Source of the DNA: an uncultured Maribacter sp.
GTDB lineage: Bacteria; Bacteroidota; Bacteroidia; Flavobacteriales; Flavobacteriaceae
Assembly: GCA_947493885.1 (NCBI GenBank)
Contig: CANLTE010000001.1
Span: 186,001-250,000, forward strand
Reading direction: 5' to 3'
DNA length: 64,000 nucleotides
Under the pieces are notes generated by a model, which saw only the letters and a program-made list of their open reading frames with translations, made no database searches and was not told where the DNA came from. Position 1 is the stretch's first letter, and every line of letters begins with the position of its first letter. Positions 51,346-59,545 of the stretch are shown piece by piece. A program made the position numbers and the translations under genes.

Positions 51346-52773
51346 TCACCCAAGGTTTTGTCCTAAAATTCGGCCAAAACTTAAAGCTGGTGTAATTGCC
51401 ATACCACTACAAAATGAGCTTCCACTTGTTGCTCCGAGACCTAAAAACTCTCCTGCAGCATACAAACCTTCCATTACATTACCCTGGGTGTCTAATATTT
51501 GTAATTCTTTATTAACTTTTATTCCCCCAAAAGTCACCAATACGGAAGCATGAACTTTTAAAGCATAAAACGGAGCTTCAGAAATAGCATCTTCCAAATA
51601 CGTTCTTCCGAATTCGGAATCCATTTTGGTTTTAACCATTTTGTTATAGTCTTCCACCGTACTTTTTAAATTATCTGATGGCAACCCTGTTTTAGTCGCC
51701 AACTCCTCAATAGAGTTAGCAACTGTTAACGCCCTATTCTTTTTTGCTTCCTCTTTAATTTGTTCAATCGTCCAACCGATTACTATTGGATTATGATTTC
51801 CGTTTTCATCAGTACTATTCAATGCTCGTTCATCAAAAATTATCCAAAAACACCAATCTGGTTGTTTCATTACCGTAAGCTCTCTTGTTTCTGGACTTAT
51901 TTCATCTTCTTTAATAAAGCGTTTTCCAAGAGCGTTTACATAAATATCTTTTGGCTGACGATAAACTGAAGTTAACACCATTGCCCACGCTTTATTAAAG
52001 TCCACTCGACCACTTCCAGCTTGTTCTTCCATACCACCTAAACTCGGTAAATGAAAATCTGCATATTTAAATTGTGCCCCTTGTTTTTCAACAATCATAT
52101 GTCCATCGGCAGTTGCAGTTGGATAACAACTACTTACTAAAGGAATATCTCCATGCTTTTCGTGAAAATAAGCAGGGTTACTGCCATAGCCTCCCGTAGT
52201 TATCACAATGTTTTTTCCTGTATATTTTTTTTCTCCCTCCGGAGATTTACAAAAGACAGTATCAAATCTATCTTCATTTTTTCCTAGACCAATAAATGAG
52301 TTGTTAAAATGAATTTCTATTTGCCCATTTAACACATATTTTTCCCATGAAGGAAGCATTGCTTTGTAAATACTAAGTGCTTTTTCAGGCCCATAAATGG
52401 TTCTAGGTGTTTCGTAGGCAACATGACCATAAATAATTCTAGGGCAATCTTCTGCCCATTCCATGCCTAAATCATCAAGCCATTGAATTGTTTTTGGAGC
52501 TTCAAAAACTGCTTTTTCAGTGAGATTTAAATCTCCAGTTTTGCTATTTATTCTATAAATATCTTCTAAATGCTTTTCGGGAGAATCTTCAATTCCTTTT
52601 TCTTTTTGAAGATGGGTTCCCCCTGCACTCATATGACCACCGGACCAATGCATTGCTCCTCCAACATAATCTACCTTTTCTACTACACCAACTTTGAGTC
52701 CACGTTCCGCAGCTGTAATTGCACAGCTCATCCCAGCTGTTCCTGCTCCAACTATTAGAATATCATAACTCAT
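51346..52773 (-). CDS. FAD-dependent fumarate reductase/ketosteroid dehydrogenase-type flavoprotein
   Basis: This 475-residue cytosolic protein has the FAD loop ILIVGAGTAGMSCAITAAERG (7-26; GxGxxG at 9-14) and the FAD_binding_2 layout. VGGAMHWSGGHMSAGG follows, KNIVITTGGYGSNPAYF is in the middle, and the C-terminus has FGGIKVNKELQILDTQGNVMEGLYAAGE and GSSFCSGMAITPALSFGR. Relatives reduce or dehydrogenate a C=C bond next to a carbonyl. A role in saturating or desaturating a pathway acid is reasonable. It is 2 bp after hyuA and ends the operon. Confidence 0.85.
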   Translation of the reverse strand: MSYDILIVGAGTAGMSCAITAAERGLKVGVVEKVDYVGGAMHWSGGHMSAGGTHLQKEKGIEDSPEKHLEDIYRINSKTGDLNLTEKAVFEAPKTIQWLDDLGMEWAEDCPRIIYGHVAYETPRTIYGPEKALSIYKAMLPSWEKYVLNGQIEIHFNNSFIGLGKNEDRFDTVFCKSPEGEKKYTGKNIVITTGGYGSNPAYFHEKHGDIPLVSSCYPTATADGHMIVEKQGAQFKYADFHLPSLGGMEEQAGSGRVDFNKAWAMVLTSVYRQPKDIYVNALGKRFIKEDEISPETRELTVMKQPDWCFWIIFDERALNSTDENGNHNPIVIGWTIEQIKEEAKKNRALTVANSIEELATKTGLPSDNLKSTVEDYNKMVKTKMDSEFGRTYLEDAISEAPFYALKVHASVLVTFGGIKVNKELQILDTQGNVMEGLYAAGEFLGLGATSGSSFCSGMAITPALSFGRILGQNLG

Positions 52774-52775
52774 AA

Positions 52776-54848
52776 TTAGTGGTGTAAATCAATAATTATA
52801 TTTTTATCTGTATCAACCATTACCGTACTATTAACTCCGATTACAGTAGTACTTTCCGTTTCTTCAATAATTGCTGGACCATCAAATTTTTCGTTAGGTT
52901 TAAGCGCATAGCGGTCATAAACTGGACAATCTAAATACCCTGTTTCTTCAAAATACACTTTTCTAACTCCTTTATAAGCATCAGCATCTGAAGCGGTGGT
53001 TGAAAACTGCTTTACTTTCATCTGTGGAATTGGTCCTTGCACAACCACACGCCATGTAACCATTTCTAATGACATTCCTTCAATAGAACGATTATACCTA
53101 AACTCATATTCCTTTTCAAAGCGTTTTTCTATTTCAGAAATGGTAGATTTATTTAATTCACCAGATGGCAATTCTATAGTTATCTCATGACCTTGACCAG
53201 CATAACGCATTTCCACAACACGTTCCACCGTTGCATCACTTTTATCTATTCCGGATTGCGCTAAGAAGTTATAACCATCATTCTCCATGTTGGCTAAAAA
53301 GGTATTAACTTCAGTCCAATTTATTTCATTTAATTCTGCTATAAAACTGTGAATTTTTTCACTGGCAACTGGAGAAACTAAAAAGCCTAATGCCGAGGTT
53401 ACTCCTGCTCCTACTGGAATTATAAGTCGTTTTGTGTTTAATAACTTGGCTACTCCAAAAGCATGTACAGGACCTGCTCCTCCAAAACCAATCATATTAA
53501 AGTGACGTGGATCCATTCCTTTTTCTAATACATGTACTCTTGCAGCGTTAGCCATGTTTTCATTCACAATTTTGTGAACTCCCATAGCGGCTTCTTCAAT
53601 TGATATTCCTAGTGGTTTTGCTAACTTAACCTCTATAGCCTTACGCGCAGCTTCAATACTTAATTGCATATTACCTCCTAAAAAATAATCTGCATTTAAA
53701 TACCCTAATACCAAATCCGCATCTGTTACTGTTGGGTCTTCTCCTCCAAGGTTATAACAAGCTGGACCTGGTGTGGAAGATGCACTATCTGGACCAACAG
53801 TTAAAAGTCCAATATTATTTACTCTGGCAATACTTCCACCTCCAGCTCCAATTTCTATCAAATCTATTACTGGAATACGTACTGGTAATCCACTGCCTTT
53901 TTTAAATCGTTTTACACGGCCAGCTTCAAAATGATTTGTAATTTCGGGTTTCCCTTCATAAATAACACAAGCCTTTGCTGTAGTTCCGCCCATATCAAAG
54001 CACAACAGATTTTCTTCTTTTAAATGCGTTCCGTAAAACACACCTGCCATAGCACCTCCGGCTGGCCCAGATTCTAATAGGTGAATTGGAGATTTACGTG
54101 CCCCATCAATTGTTGTTAGTTTACCGCTGGAAATCATAATATTAATGTTTCCGCTAAAACCAGATGTTCTTAATTGTGTTTCGAAATCTTTTAGATATTT
54201 ATCTGTTATTGGTTGTACGTAAGCATTCATTGCCGTAGCAGAACTTCTTTCGTATTCACGAATTTCAGGCATTATCTCCGAAGATAAACTGTAATACATA
54301 TTGGGAACGTTTTTAGATAAAAACTCCCCCAAAGCTTTTTCATGCGATGTATTTGCAAAAGAATTTAATAGACAAACACCAACAGCTTCAATGTTATTTT
54401 CTTTTAACGTATTCGCAAGATTATTTAATGCATTTTCATCTAATGGTGTTAGCACATTCCCATGCGTATCAACGCGCTCAGAAACTCCCATTCTTAAATT
54501 TCTAGGTATTAACGGTTTGGGCATTGTTAAAAAAATGTCATAAATATCATAGCGCATTTCTCTGCCAATTTCTAAGACATCTTCAAAACCTTTTGTGGTT
54601 ATAAAAGCTGTTTTTGCTCCCTTGCGCTCTATTACTGCATTGGTAACTAAAGTTGTTCCATGTACAATAGCATCAATATCTTTTACAGGAAAACCAAACT
54701 TTGCTTCCAGCTCTTTAATCCCATTAAAAATTCCAACTGTTGGATCTGGATATGTTGTAAGTGTTTTTGCAAAATACAGTTGATTACTGTTGTCTTCAAA
54801 CAGAACAAAATCTGTAAATGTGCCTCCAATATCTATTCCTAATTTCAT
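52776..54848 (-). CDS. Hydantoinase A / oxoprolinase A-type subunit
   Basis: This 690-residue protein is the ATP-binding HyuA partner. It begins LGIDIGGTFTDFVLFE (ASKHA phosphate loop), and contains IVHGTTLVTNAVIERKGAKTAFITTKGFEDVLEIGRE, LLESGPAGGAMAG, LLCFDMGGTTAKACVI and GFGGAGPVHAFGVAKLL. Length is standard for HyuA. With HyuB (49577-51196) it would phosphorylate and open a lactam or imide ring. The two genes are in adjacent operons that both follow the island operator, with the flavoprotein gene and a terminator between them. Confidence 0.92.
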   Translation of the reverse strand: MKLGIDIGGTFTDFVLFEDNSNQLYFAKTLTTYPDPTVGIFNGIKELEAKFGFPVKDIDAIVHGTTLVTNAVIERKGAKTAFITTKGFEDVLEIGREMRYDIYDIFLTMPKPLIPRNLRMGVSERVDTHGNVLTPLDENALNNLANTLKENNIEAVGVCLLNSFANTSHEKALGEFLSKNVPNMYYSLSSEIMPEIREYERSSATAMNAYVQPITDKYLKDFETQLRTSGFSGNINIMISSGKLTTIDGARKSPIHLLESGPAGGAMAGVFYGTHLKEENLLCFDMGGTTAKACVIYEGKPEITNHFEAGRVKRFKKGSGLPVRIPVIDLIEIGAGGGSIARVNNIGLLTVGPDSASSTPGPACYNLGGEDPTVTDADLVLGYLNADYFLGGNMQLSIEAARKAIEVKLAKPLGISIEEAAMGVHKIVNENMANAARVHVLEKGMDPRHFNMIGFGGAGPVHAFGVAKLLNTKRLIIPVGAGVTSALGFLVSPVASEKIHSFIAELNEINWTEVNTFLANMENDGYNFLAQSGIDKSDATVERVVEMRYAGQGHEITIELPSGELNKSTISEIEKRFEKEYEFRYNRSIEGMSLEMVTWRVVVQGPIPQMKVKQFSTTASDADAYKGVRKVYFEETGYLDCPVYDRYALKPNEKFDGPAIIEETESTTVIGVNSTVMVDTDKNIIIDLHH

Positions 54849-54918
54849 TTTTTTTAAAATTGAATTTCAAACTTTAGATGTATTTGTTCATACACCCAAA
54901 CACTCTATTTGGTTTATT

Positions 54919-55752
54919 TTAATGATACTCTTCCCCTCCTGTAACATTCATTGCCTCCCCAGTGATATAATCTGCTTGGTCTGAAGCTAAAAAAGCTACA
55001 GCTTTGGCTATATCCTCAACTAATCCGGTTCGTTTTAATGGGTTTTTATCTACGATAGATTGTAAATATTTATCATAGTCTAATCCCATTTTATCACTAA
55101 AAAACTTATTTTGCCAATGTCCTAACCCTGTTGTTATATGATTTGGACATACGGCATTTACTCTTATTTTATGCGCTCCTAATTCTACAGCATTGGAACG
55201 CGTTAAACCTATCATTCCATGTTTAGAAGCTGTGTACGCGGCAGCGAAAGGAAAACCAGACTTGGCTGCCTGACTGGCTATGTTAACAATACAACCGCCA
55301 TTACCCTGTTTTATCATTTGTTGAGCTGCATGCTTTGAACATAAAAATGCTCCTTTTAAATTAACATCTAGAACAGCATCCCAACTTTCTTCCTTAAATG
55401 ATTCAAATGGTTCCATGATATATCCTATTCCAGCATTATTTACCAGAATATCTACATTACCAAAGGCCTCTTTTGCTTTGGCGATTAAATTTTGTACCTG
55501 ATCTTCCAACCTAACGTCACATGCTACAGCAATAGCTTTGACTCCCATTTTTTCTATGTCCGCTACAATAGCTTCCATTTCTTTGGTAGTTCCAACATGT
55601 TCTTCACTAAACTGTTCTCCTTTAGTTATTCCTATATCAGAAATGACAATATTACAGCCTTCAGAAGCTAATTTTACAGCTATTGCTTCACCAATTGCGT
55701 TTCGCTTTCCAGAGCCTGTTATTACGGCTGTTTTTCCTGCTATATTATACAT
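54919..55752 (-). CDS. Short-chain dehydrogenase/reductase
   Basis: This 277-residue classical SDR has the cofactor loop TGSGKRNAIGEA (12-23), Asp39 in VISDIG (favouring NAD(H)), NNAG at 105-108, and the catalytic Ser160, Tyr173 and Lys177 (NIAS, YTASK). The C-terminus ends AFLASDQADYITGEAMNVTGG, as usual. It oxidises or reduces a hydroxyl/keto group of an unknown intermediate. It lies 4 bp after the HapK-like gene and 70 bp before hyuA in the same operon. Confidence 0.9.
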   Translation of the reverse strand: MYNIAGKTAVITGSGKRNAIGEAIAVKLASEGCNIVISDIGITKGEQFSEEHVGTTKEMEAIVADIEKMGVKAIAVACDVRLEDQVQNLIAKAKEAFGNVDILVNNAGIGYIMEPFESFKEESWDAVLDVNLKGAFLCSKHAAQQMIKQGNGGCIVNIASQAAKSGFPFAAAYTASKHGMIGLTRSNAVELGAHKIRVNAVCPNHITTGLGHWQNKFFSDKMGLDYDKYLQSIVDKNPLKRTGLVEDIAKAVAFLASDQADYITGEAMNVTGGEEYH

Positions 55753-55756
55753 GTTT

Positions 55757-56068
55757 TTAAGCTATTTGTTCAGATATAATAAAAATTGGATTGTCTGCAA
55801 ACTCTTGAAACTCCGCGGCAATTCGTTGCATTGTTTCATTTGCAATTTGCTCTCCAAGTTTTTCCATATTGTTAATATCAATTACTTCACAATAAGCATA
55901 AGGGGGTGAATCTTGACCTCCCATAATGCTTTGCAATTGATATACTTTAAAATCATCAACAGATGACAACCCTTTTACAGTTGGAACATCTGTTGTTTGA
56001 GCCCACTTTTCATAAGTTTCTTTTGAGGCCTCTTTTTTAAGATTAAACAATACTACCAATGCTGACAT
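55757..56068 (-). CDS. RedY/HapK-like dimeric alpha-beta barrel protein
   Basis: This 103-residue protein fits the REDY-like/HapK family. SALVVLFNLKKEASKETYEKWAQTTDVPTVKGL, PPYAYCEVIDINNMEKLGEQIA and AAEFQEFADNPIFIISEQIA are the recognisable parts. Relatives occur in prodiginine (tripyrrole) and some indole-alkaloid gene clusters, where they assist cyclisation or decarboxylation. The fold is that of small dimeric barrels. Here it stands between the aldolase and the SDR. Its presence is a weak pointer to pyrrole-type chemistry. Confidence 0.72.
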   Translation of the reverse strand: MSALVVLFNLKKEASKETYEKWAQTTDVPTVKGLSSVDDFKVYQLQSIMGGQDSPPYAYCEVIDINNMEKLGEQIANETMQRIAAEFQEFADNPIFIISEQIA

Positions 56069-56083
56069 ACCTTTTTGTTTTTA

Positions 56084-56845
56084 TTATTGTCTTGCTTTTA
56101 AAAAAGCAGTACCTGATGCTTTTATTAAACCTTGAACGGAATTCATTACTAACGAAGCCCCTTTTTCGATAAGGTTTTGTGCTTGCTCTGCATTACCTGC
56201 TACAGTACCAAACCATTTTCCTGAATCTAGAATTGTAGCAAAGACTTCATCTAAAACTTTTTTTACTTCATCATGCCCAGGACCATCATAATATCCCATG
56301 GACATTGCCAAGTCTCTTGGACCAATTATAAAACCATCTACACCATCAATTTTACATAGCTCCGGAAGGTTTTTAACACACTCCATGGTTTCTATTTGTG
56401 GCATCACCAATGTTTGTTGATTTGCAAAAGTTACATAATCTGATTGACTCATAGGTCCTTGCATGTAATCTGCCGCTCTTACTGGTCCCAAACCTCTTTT
56501 TCCTAATGGCGGATACTTTATAGCCTCTACCAACTGCTTTACATCATCTGCATTATCAATTGTTGGCATCATAACCCCCATAATACCAGCATCCATATAT
56601 TGAAGAATAAGTTTAGTATCAACACTTCTTATTCTTGCTAAAGGGGTTGTATTTCTCAACTCGCAAGCTCTAACCATATTGGTAACATCAGAAGCCGTAA
56701 TAGCTCCATGTTCACCATCAATCATGTAAAAATCCATTCCTAATAAACCTATATATTCACATATAGTTGGGTCTATTGTAGGAGATATAACACCTAAACC
56801 AGTGTTACCTTGTTCTATTCTTTTCTTAAGCAAATTTTCTTTCAT
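56084..56845 (-). CDS. HpcH/HpaI-family aldolase
   Basis: This 253-residue TIM-barrel enzyme belongs to the class II (metal-dependent) HpcH/HpaI aldolases. The marks are FYMIDGEHGA with the catalytic His46, PLARIRS (substrate Arg71), MDAGIMGVMMPTIDNADD, KRGLGPVRAADY, and MPQIETMECVKNLPELCKIDGVDGFIIGPRDLAMSMG with the metal-binding Glu and Asp. Such enzymes split 4-hydroxy-2-oxoacids, or related hydroxyacids, into pyruvate and an aldehyde. It is 2 bp after the LeuD-like gene, and would be the C-C bond-breaking step. Confidence 0.9.
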   Translation of the reverse strand: MKENLLKKRIEQGNTGLGVISPTIDPTICEYIGLLGMDFYMIDGEHGAITASDVTNMVRACELRNTTPLARIRSVDTKLILQYMDAGIMGVMMPTIDNADDVKQLVEAIKYPPLGKRGLGPVRAADYMQGPMSQSDYVTFANQQTLVMPQIETMECVKNLPELCKIDGVDGFIIGPRDLAMSMGYYDGPGHDEVKKVLDEVFATILDSGKWFGTVAGNAEQAQNLIEKGASLVMNSVQGLIKASGTAFLKARQ

Positions 56846-56847
56846 AA

Positions 56848-57372
56848 CTATTCAATAGGTTCTCCTTTGGCTATTTTTTCGCGCACATAATTCATTAACC
56901 CTCCTGCTTCTGAAATTTCAGCCACAAACGGAGCTGCAGGTACGGATTGAAATGAAGTTCCTTTAGTAATATTTTTAATAATACCACTCTCTGGATTGTA
57001 TTCGAGCTCATCACCAGTTTCGCAACCTTTATCAATATCATCACAGGTAACAAATGGCAAACCATAGTTTGTGGCATTTCTAAACTGTAGTCTCGCAAAG
57101 CTTGTAGCAAAAACGGCTTCAATTCCGGCCCCTCTTAATCCTGTAATTACGTGTTCTATAGATTTACCTCCTCCAGCAAAATTGTGAGCTGCAACAATAA
57201 ATGTATATCCTTTATCTTTAAAAGCATTTTCTTTGTTAAACTCTTCTTTAACACCTGCCATTACCCATTTACTATTTTCATCTGGGTCTATTGCTGATGT
57301 CCAATATTCTTGAATGATAATATCGTAGGCCATTACGTAATCATCTGCGACCCAACATTTTCCTTTTATCAT
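56848..57372 (-). CDS. LeuD-type dehydratase small subunit
   Basis: This 174-residue protein is the swivel-domain partner of aconitase-family dehydratases. GYTFIVAAHNFAGGGKSIEHVITGLRGAGIEAVFATSFARLQFRNATNYGLPFV (about 55-107) is the family core. In LeuD and relatives the substrate loop reads GSSREH; here it is GKSIEH, so the carboxylate-binding Arg is replaced by Ile72. The N-terminus is also longer and more divergent than in leucine-pathway LeuD. A different substrate, such as an alkylmaleate, is likely. It is 25 bp after its large subunit. Confidence 0.83.
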   Translation of the reverse strand: MIKGKCWVADDYVMAYDIIIQEYWTSAIDPDENSKWVMAGVKEEFNKENAFKDKGYTFIVAAHNFAGGGKSIEHVITGLRGAGIEAVFATSFARLQFRNATNYGLPFVTCDDIDKGCETGDELEYNPESGIIKNITKGTSFQSVPAAPFVAEISEAGGLMNYVREKIAKGEPIE

Positions 57373-57397
57373 TATATCTATTTTTATTGGTTAATTA

Positions 57398-58666
57398 TTA
57401 CACATCAAATGTTCGAGGGTCAGTAATTTCCCCTTTAATAGAAGAAGCCGCAACTACAGAAGGTGATGTTAAATAAATCTCTGCATTTTTACTACCCATT
57501 CTCCCAGTCATGTTACGGTTACCCGCACTCAACACAACATCTCCATCACCTGCAACACCAGTATGTATACCGGCGCACGCAGCACAACTAGGAGTATCTA
57601 CTGCAGCTCCAGCTTCTATTAAAGTTTCTAAATATCCAGCGCGCAATGCCTCTAAATAAACGGTTTGACTGGCTGGCACTAATATCATATTAACATCGCG
57701 ATGTACTTGTTTACCTTTCATGATTTTTGCCATAATAGCAAAATCTTCTAATCGGCCATTCGTACATGTACCCACAAATGCTTTATTAAATTTGGTTCCA
57801 ATTAACTTTTCAACCGAAACCGTATCGTCTAATTTTCCAGGAAGCGCTATTGTGGGCCCTAGGTCAGAAATATCAATATTATAAACTTGATCATATTCTG
57901 CATCTTCATCACTAGAAATCATATCCCAAGCATCAGAAGTTCTACCTTTTAGATAACGTTCTGTAATTTTGTCTGGCGCAATGATGCCATTTTTTGCACC
58001 TAAATCCACGGTCATATTACAAAGGGTCATCCTACCAGCCATACTTAAACTTTCAATAGCCGGTCCTGTAAATTCTAACGCTTTATATAAGAGATGCCCA
58101 TTCCAGTGCATCATTCCCATAATATGAAGACTTAAATCTTTTGCCATTACCCATGGTTGCCACTTACCAGTAATATTAAACTTTACCGATTTTGGAACTC
58201 TAAACCACGCTTTTCCAGTTGCCATTGCAACAGCAGCATCCGTAACACCAATAGCATTACCTACTGCGCCTGCTGCACCGTATGTATTTGCATGAGAATC
58301 TGTTCCTATACTGATTGTTCCAGGAAGTACATGACCTTGCTCCACCATTATTTGGTGCGCAATACCTTGTCTTCCTAAATCGTAAAAATTAGTAATATCA
58401 TGCTGCTTTACAACTTCGCGCCACTCGTTTAACATTGTTGCAAACTTTTGATTAGGAGGGGGAACTAGGTGATCAGATACACAAATCACTTTATCCTTAT
58501 CAAAAACTTCTGTTTTACCAAGAGACCTAAATTTATCAAAGCATGTTTTGCCTAAGTAATCCATTGTCATAACTGTATGCACATCTGTCCATACCAATTG
58601 CCCAGGTACTACATGATCTCTTCCGCTATTGCGGGCCATAATTTTTTCAGTAATGGTCATTCCCAT
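57398..58666 (-). CDS. LeuC/HacA-type [4Fe-4S] dehydratase large subunit
   Basis: This 422-residue protein is the size of the archaeal-type LeuC, homoaconitase and dimethylmalate dehydratase large subunits. The cluster ligands are Cys301 (VGTCTNGR) and Cys361, Cys364 (PSCAACAG). GTDSHANTYGAAGAVGNAIGVTDAAVAMATGKAWFRVP is the usual central motif. It hydrates or isomerises an unsaturated dicarboxylate. Because the rest of the operon is catabolic and no leuA or leuB is near, a leucine-synthesis role is unlikely. Confidence 0.88.
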   Translation of the reverse strand: MGMTITEKIMARNSGRDHVVPGQLVWTDVHTVMTMDYLGKTCFDKFRSLGKTEVFDKDKVICVSDHLVPPPNQKFATMLNEWREVVKQHDITNFYDLGRQGIAHQIMVEQGHVLPGTISIGTDSHANTYGAAGAVGNAIGVTDAAVAMATGKAWFRVPKSVKFNITGKWQPWVMAKDLSLHIMGMMHWNGHLLYKALEFTGPAIESLSMAGRMTLCNMTVDLGAKNGIIAPDKITERYLKGRTSDAWDMISSDEDAEYDQVYNIDISDLGPTIALPGKLDDTVSVEKLIGTKFNKAFVGTCTNGRLEDFAIMAKIMKGKQVHRDVNMILVPASQTVYLEALRAGYLETLIEAGAAVDTPSCAACAGIHTGVAGDGDVVLSAGNRNMTGRMGSKNAEIYLTSPSVVAASSIKGEITDPRTFDV

Positions 58667-58707
58667 ATTGTGAATTATTTAAAATTGTAATTACTGATAT
58701 TTAGGTA

Positions 58708-59226
58708 TTAAATATCAGATCTTGATTCTTGACCGTTGGTTCTAATATTGGGTAAGTCTTCCCAAAATTGAGGATCTATTTCTTCTTGGGTAGCTATTTT
58801 ACGCTCCTCTATCATAGTCACTCCATTAAACGTGTCGTTTTCAGACCACTTCCAAACTCTTATTCTATGGTCATCGTTACCTATTAAATCTATTTGTTCA
58901 AATAAAGTCATTCCAGGTTTATGCTTATAGTCCCAAATTAAAACTACACTTCTTCCTGTTTCCCAAGCCTTTCCAGATAATCTTGGATTTTCAAATATTA
59001 GCTCTCCTTTATCATTAAATTCACAAATTCCAAAGTCTAAACATTCTTCAAAACCATCGTCCCAGAAATATTGATTCACCTGATGATATCTTCCATCAGG
59101 TAATATTCTAATTGTAAGGCGGCTGTCCCACTCTTGAATAAGTTTTCCATCCGCCCCAATCCTTCGATACTTTCCTTCCCAAATTCCCGTATGTTTTGGG
59201 AATAATTTTAATTCGTAATTCTTCAT
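58708..59226 (-). CDS. Calycin/DUF3598-like protein
   Basis: This 172-residue protein is predicted to be a small beta-barrel. LFPKHTGIWEGKYRRIGADGKLIQEWDSRLTIRILPDGRYHQVNQYFW and ICEFNDKGELIFENPRLSGKAWE, then VVLIWDYKHKPGMTLFEQI, resemble DUF3598 proteins of the calycin superfamily, which also contains the CpcS/CpeS-type bilin lyases. The open frame begins 72 bp earlier, but the Met at 59226 gives the homologous-looking start and leaves the operator outside the gene. It is the first gene of the minus-strand operon, 41 bp before the LeuC-like gene. Confidence 0.65.
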   Translation of the reverse strand: MKNYELKLFPKHTGIWEGKYRRIGADGKLIQEWDSRLTIRILPDGRYHQVNQYFWDDGFEECLDFGICEFNDKGELIFENPRLSGKAWETGRSVVLIWDYKHKPGMTLFEQIDLIGNDDHRIRVWKWSENDTFNGVTMIEERKIATQEEIDPQFWEDLPNIRTNGQESRSDI

Positions 59227-59545
59227 TTTTTTCTTTTTTAAACTTAAGTAGTTTTCTTTTACATCATAAAAATAGTTAATTTTATTAATAATTAACATGA
59301 TTAATCATTAAATTTATAAATAATTTTTGCTCTAAAGTCATTCTAAAGCACTCGTAAATTACATTCAAATATCTGAAAATCAATTTATTAAATACTCATA
59401 AACCAGTGATAAAAAAAACAACCAATAATAGTAAAACATTAAAAATAAAAGTATAATCCAACCTTTTTTGCGCAAAATTGAAGTATCTTTTTACAAAAAA
59501 CTACCTGAATTTAACGCGTTAACTAATTCTAAAATCTACAACATT
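59227..59545. promoter_or_regulatory. Divergent promoter region of the DUF3598-like and MFS operons
   Basis: This 319-bp AT-rich region lies between divergent operons. It holds operator site 5 (59273-59291), followed by ATTAAC-ATG-ATTAAT half-site-like repeats to 59311. The remaining 230 bp show no gene that I can support; the open frame from 59468 is probably leader sequence. Confidence 0.6.
59273..59291. promoter_or_regulatory. Island operator site 5 (19-bp palindrome)
   Basis: TAGTTAATTTTATTAATAA matches site 2 at most positions, and the match goes on into the following bases (TTAAC). It lies 47 bp before the DUF3598-like gene and about 255 bp before the MFS gene on the other strand. Confidence 0.65.

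Noticed and set aside
57398-58666. LeuC-like gene as part of leucine biosynthesis
   Set aside because: There is no leuA or leuB nearby, the LeuD partner has a changed substrate loop, and the operon is otherwise catabolic.
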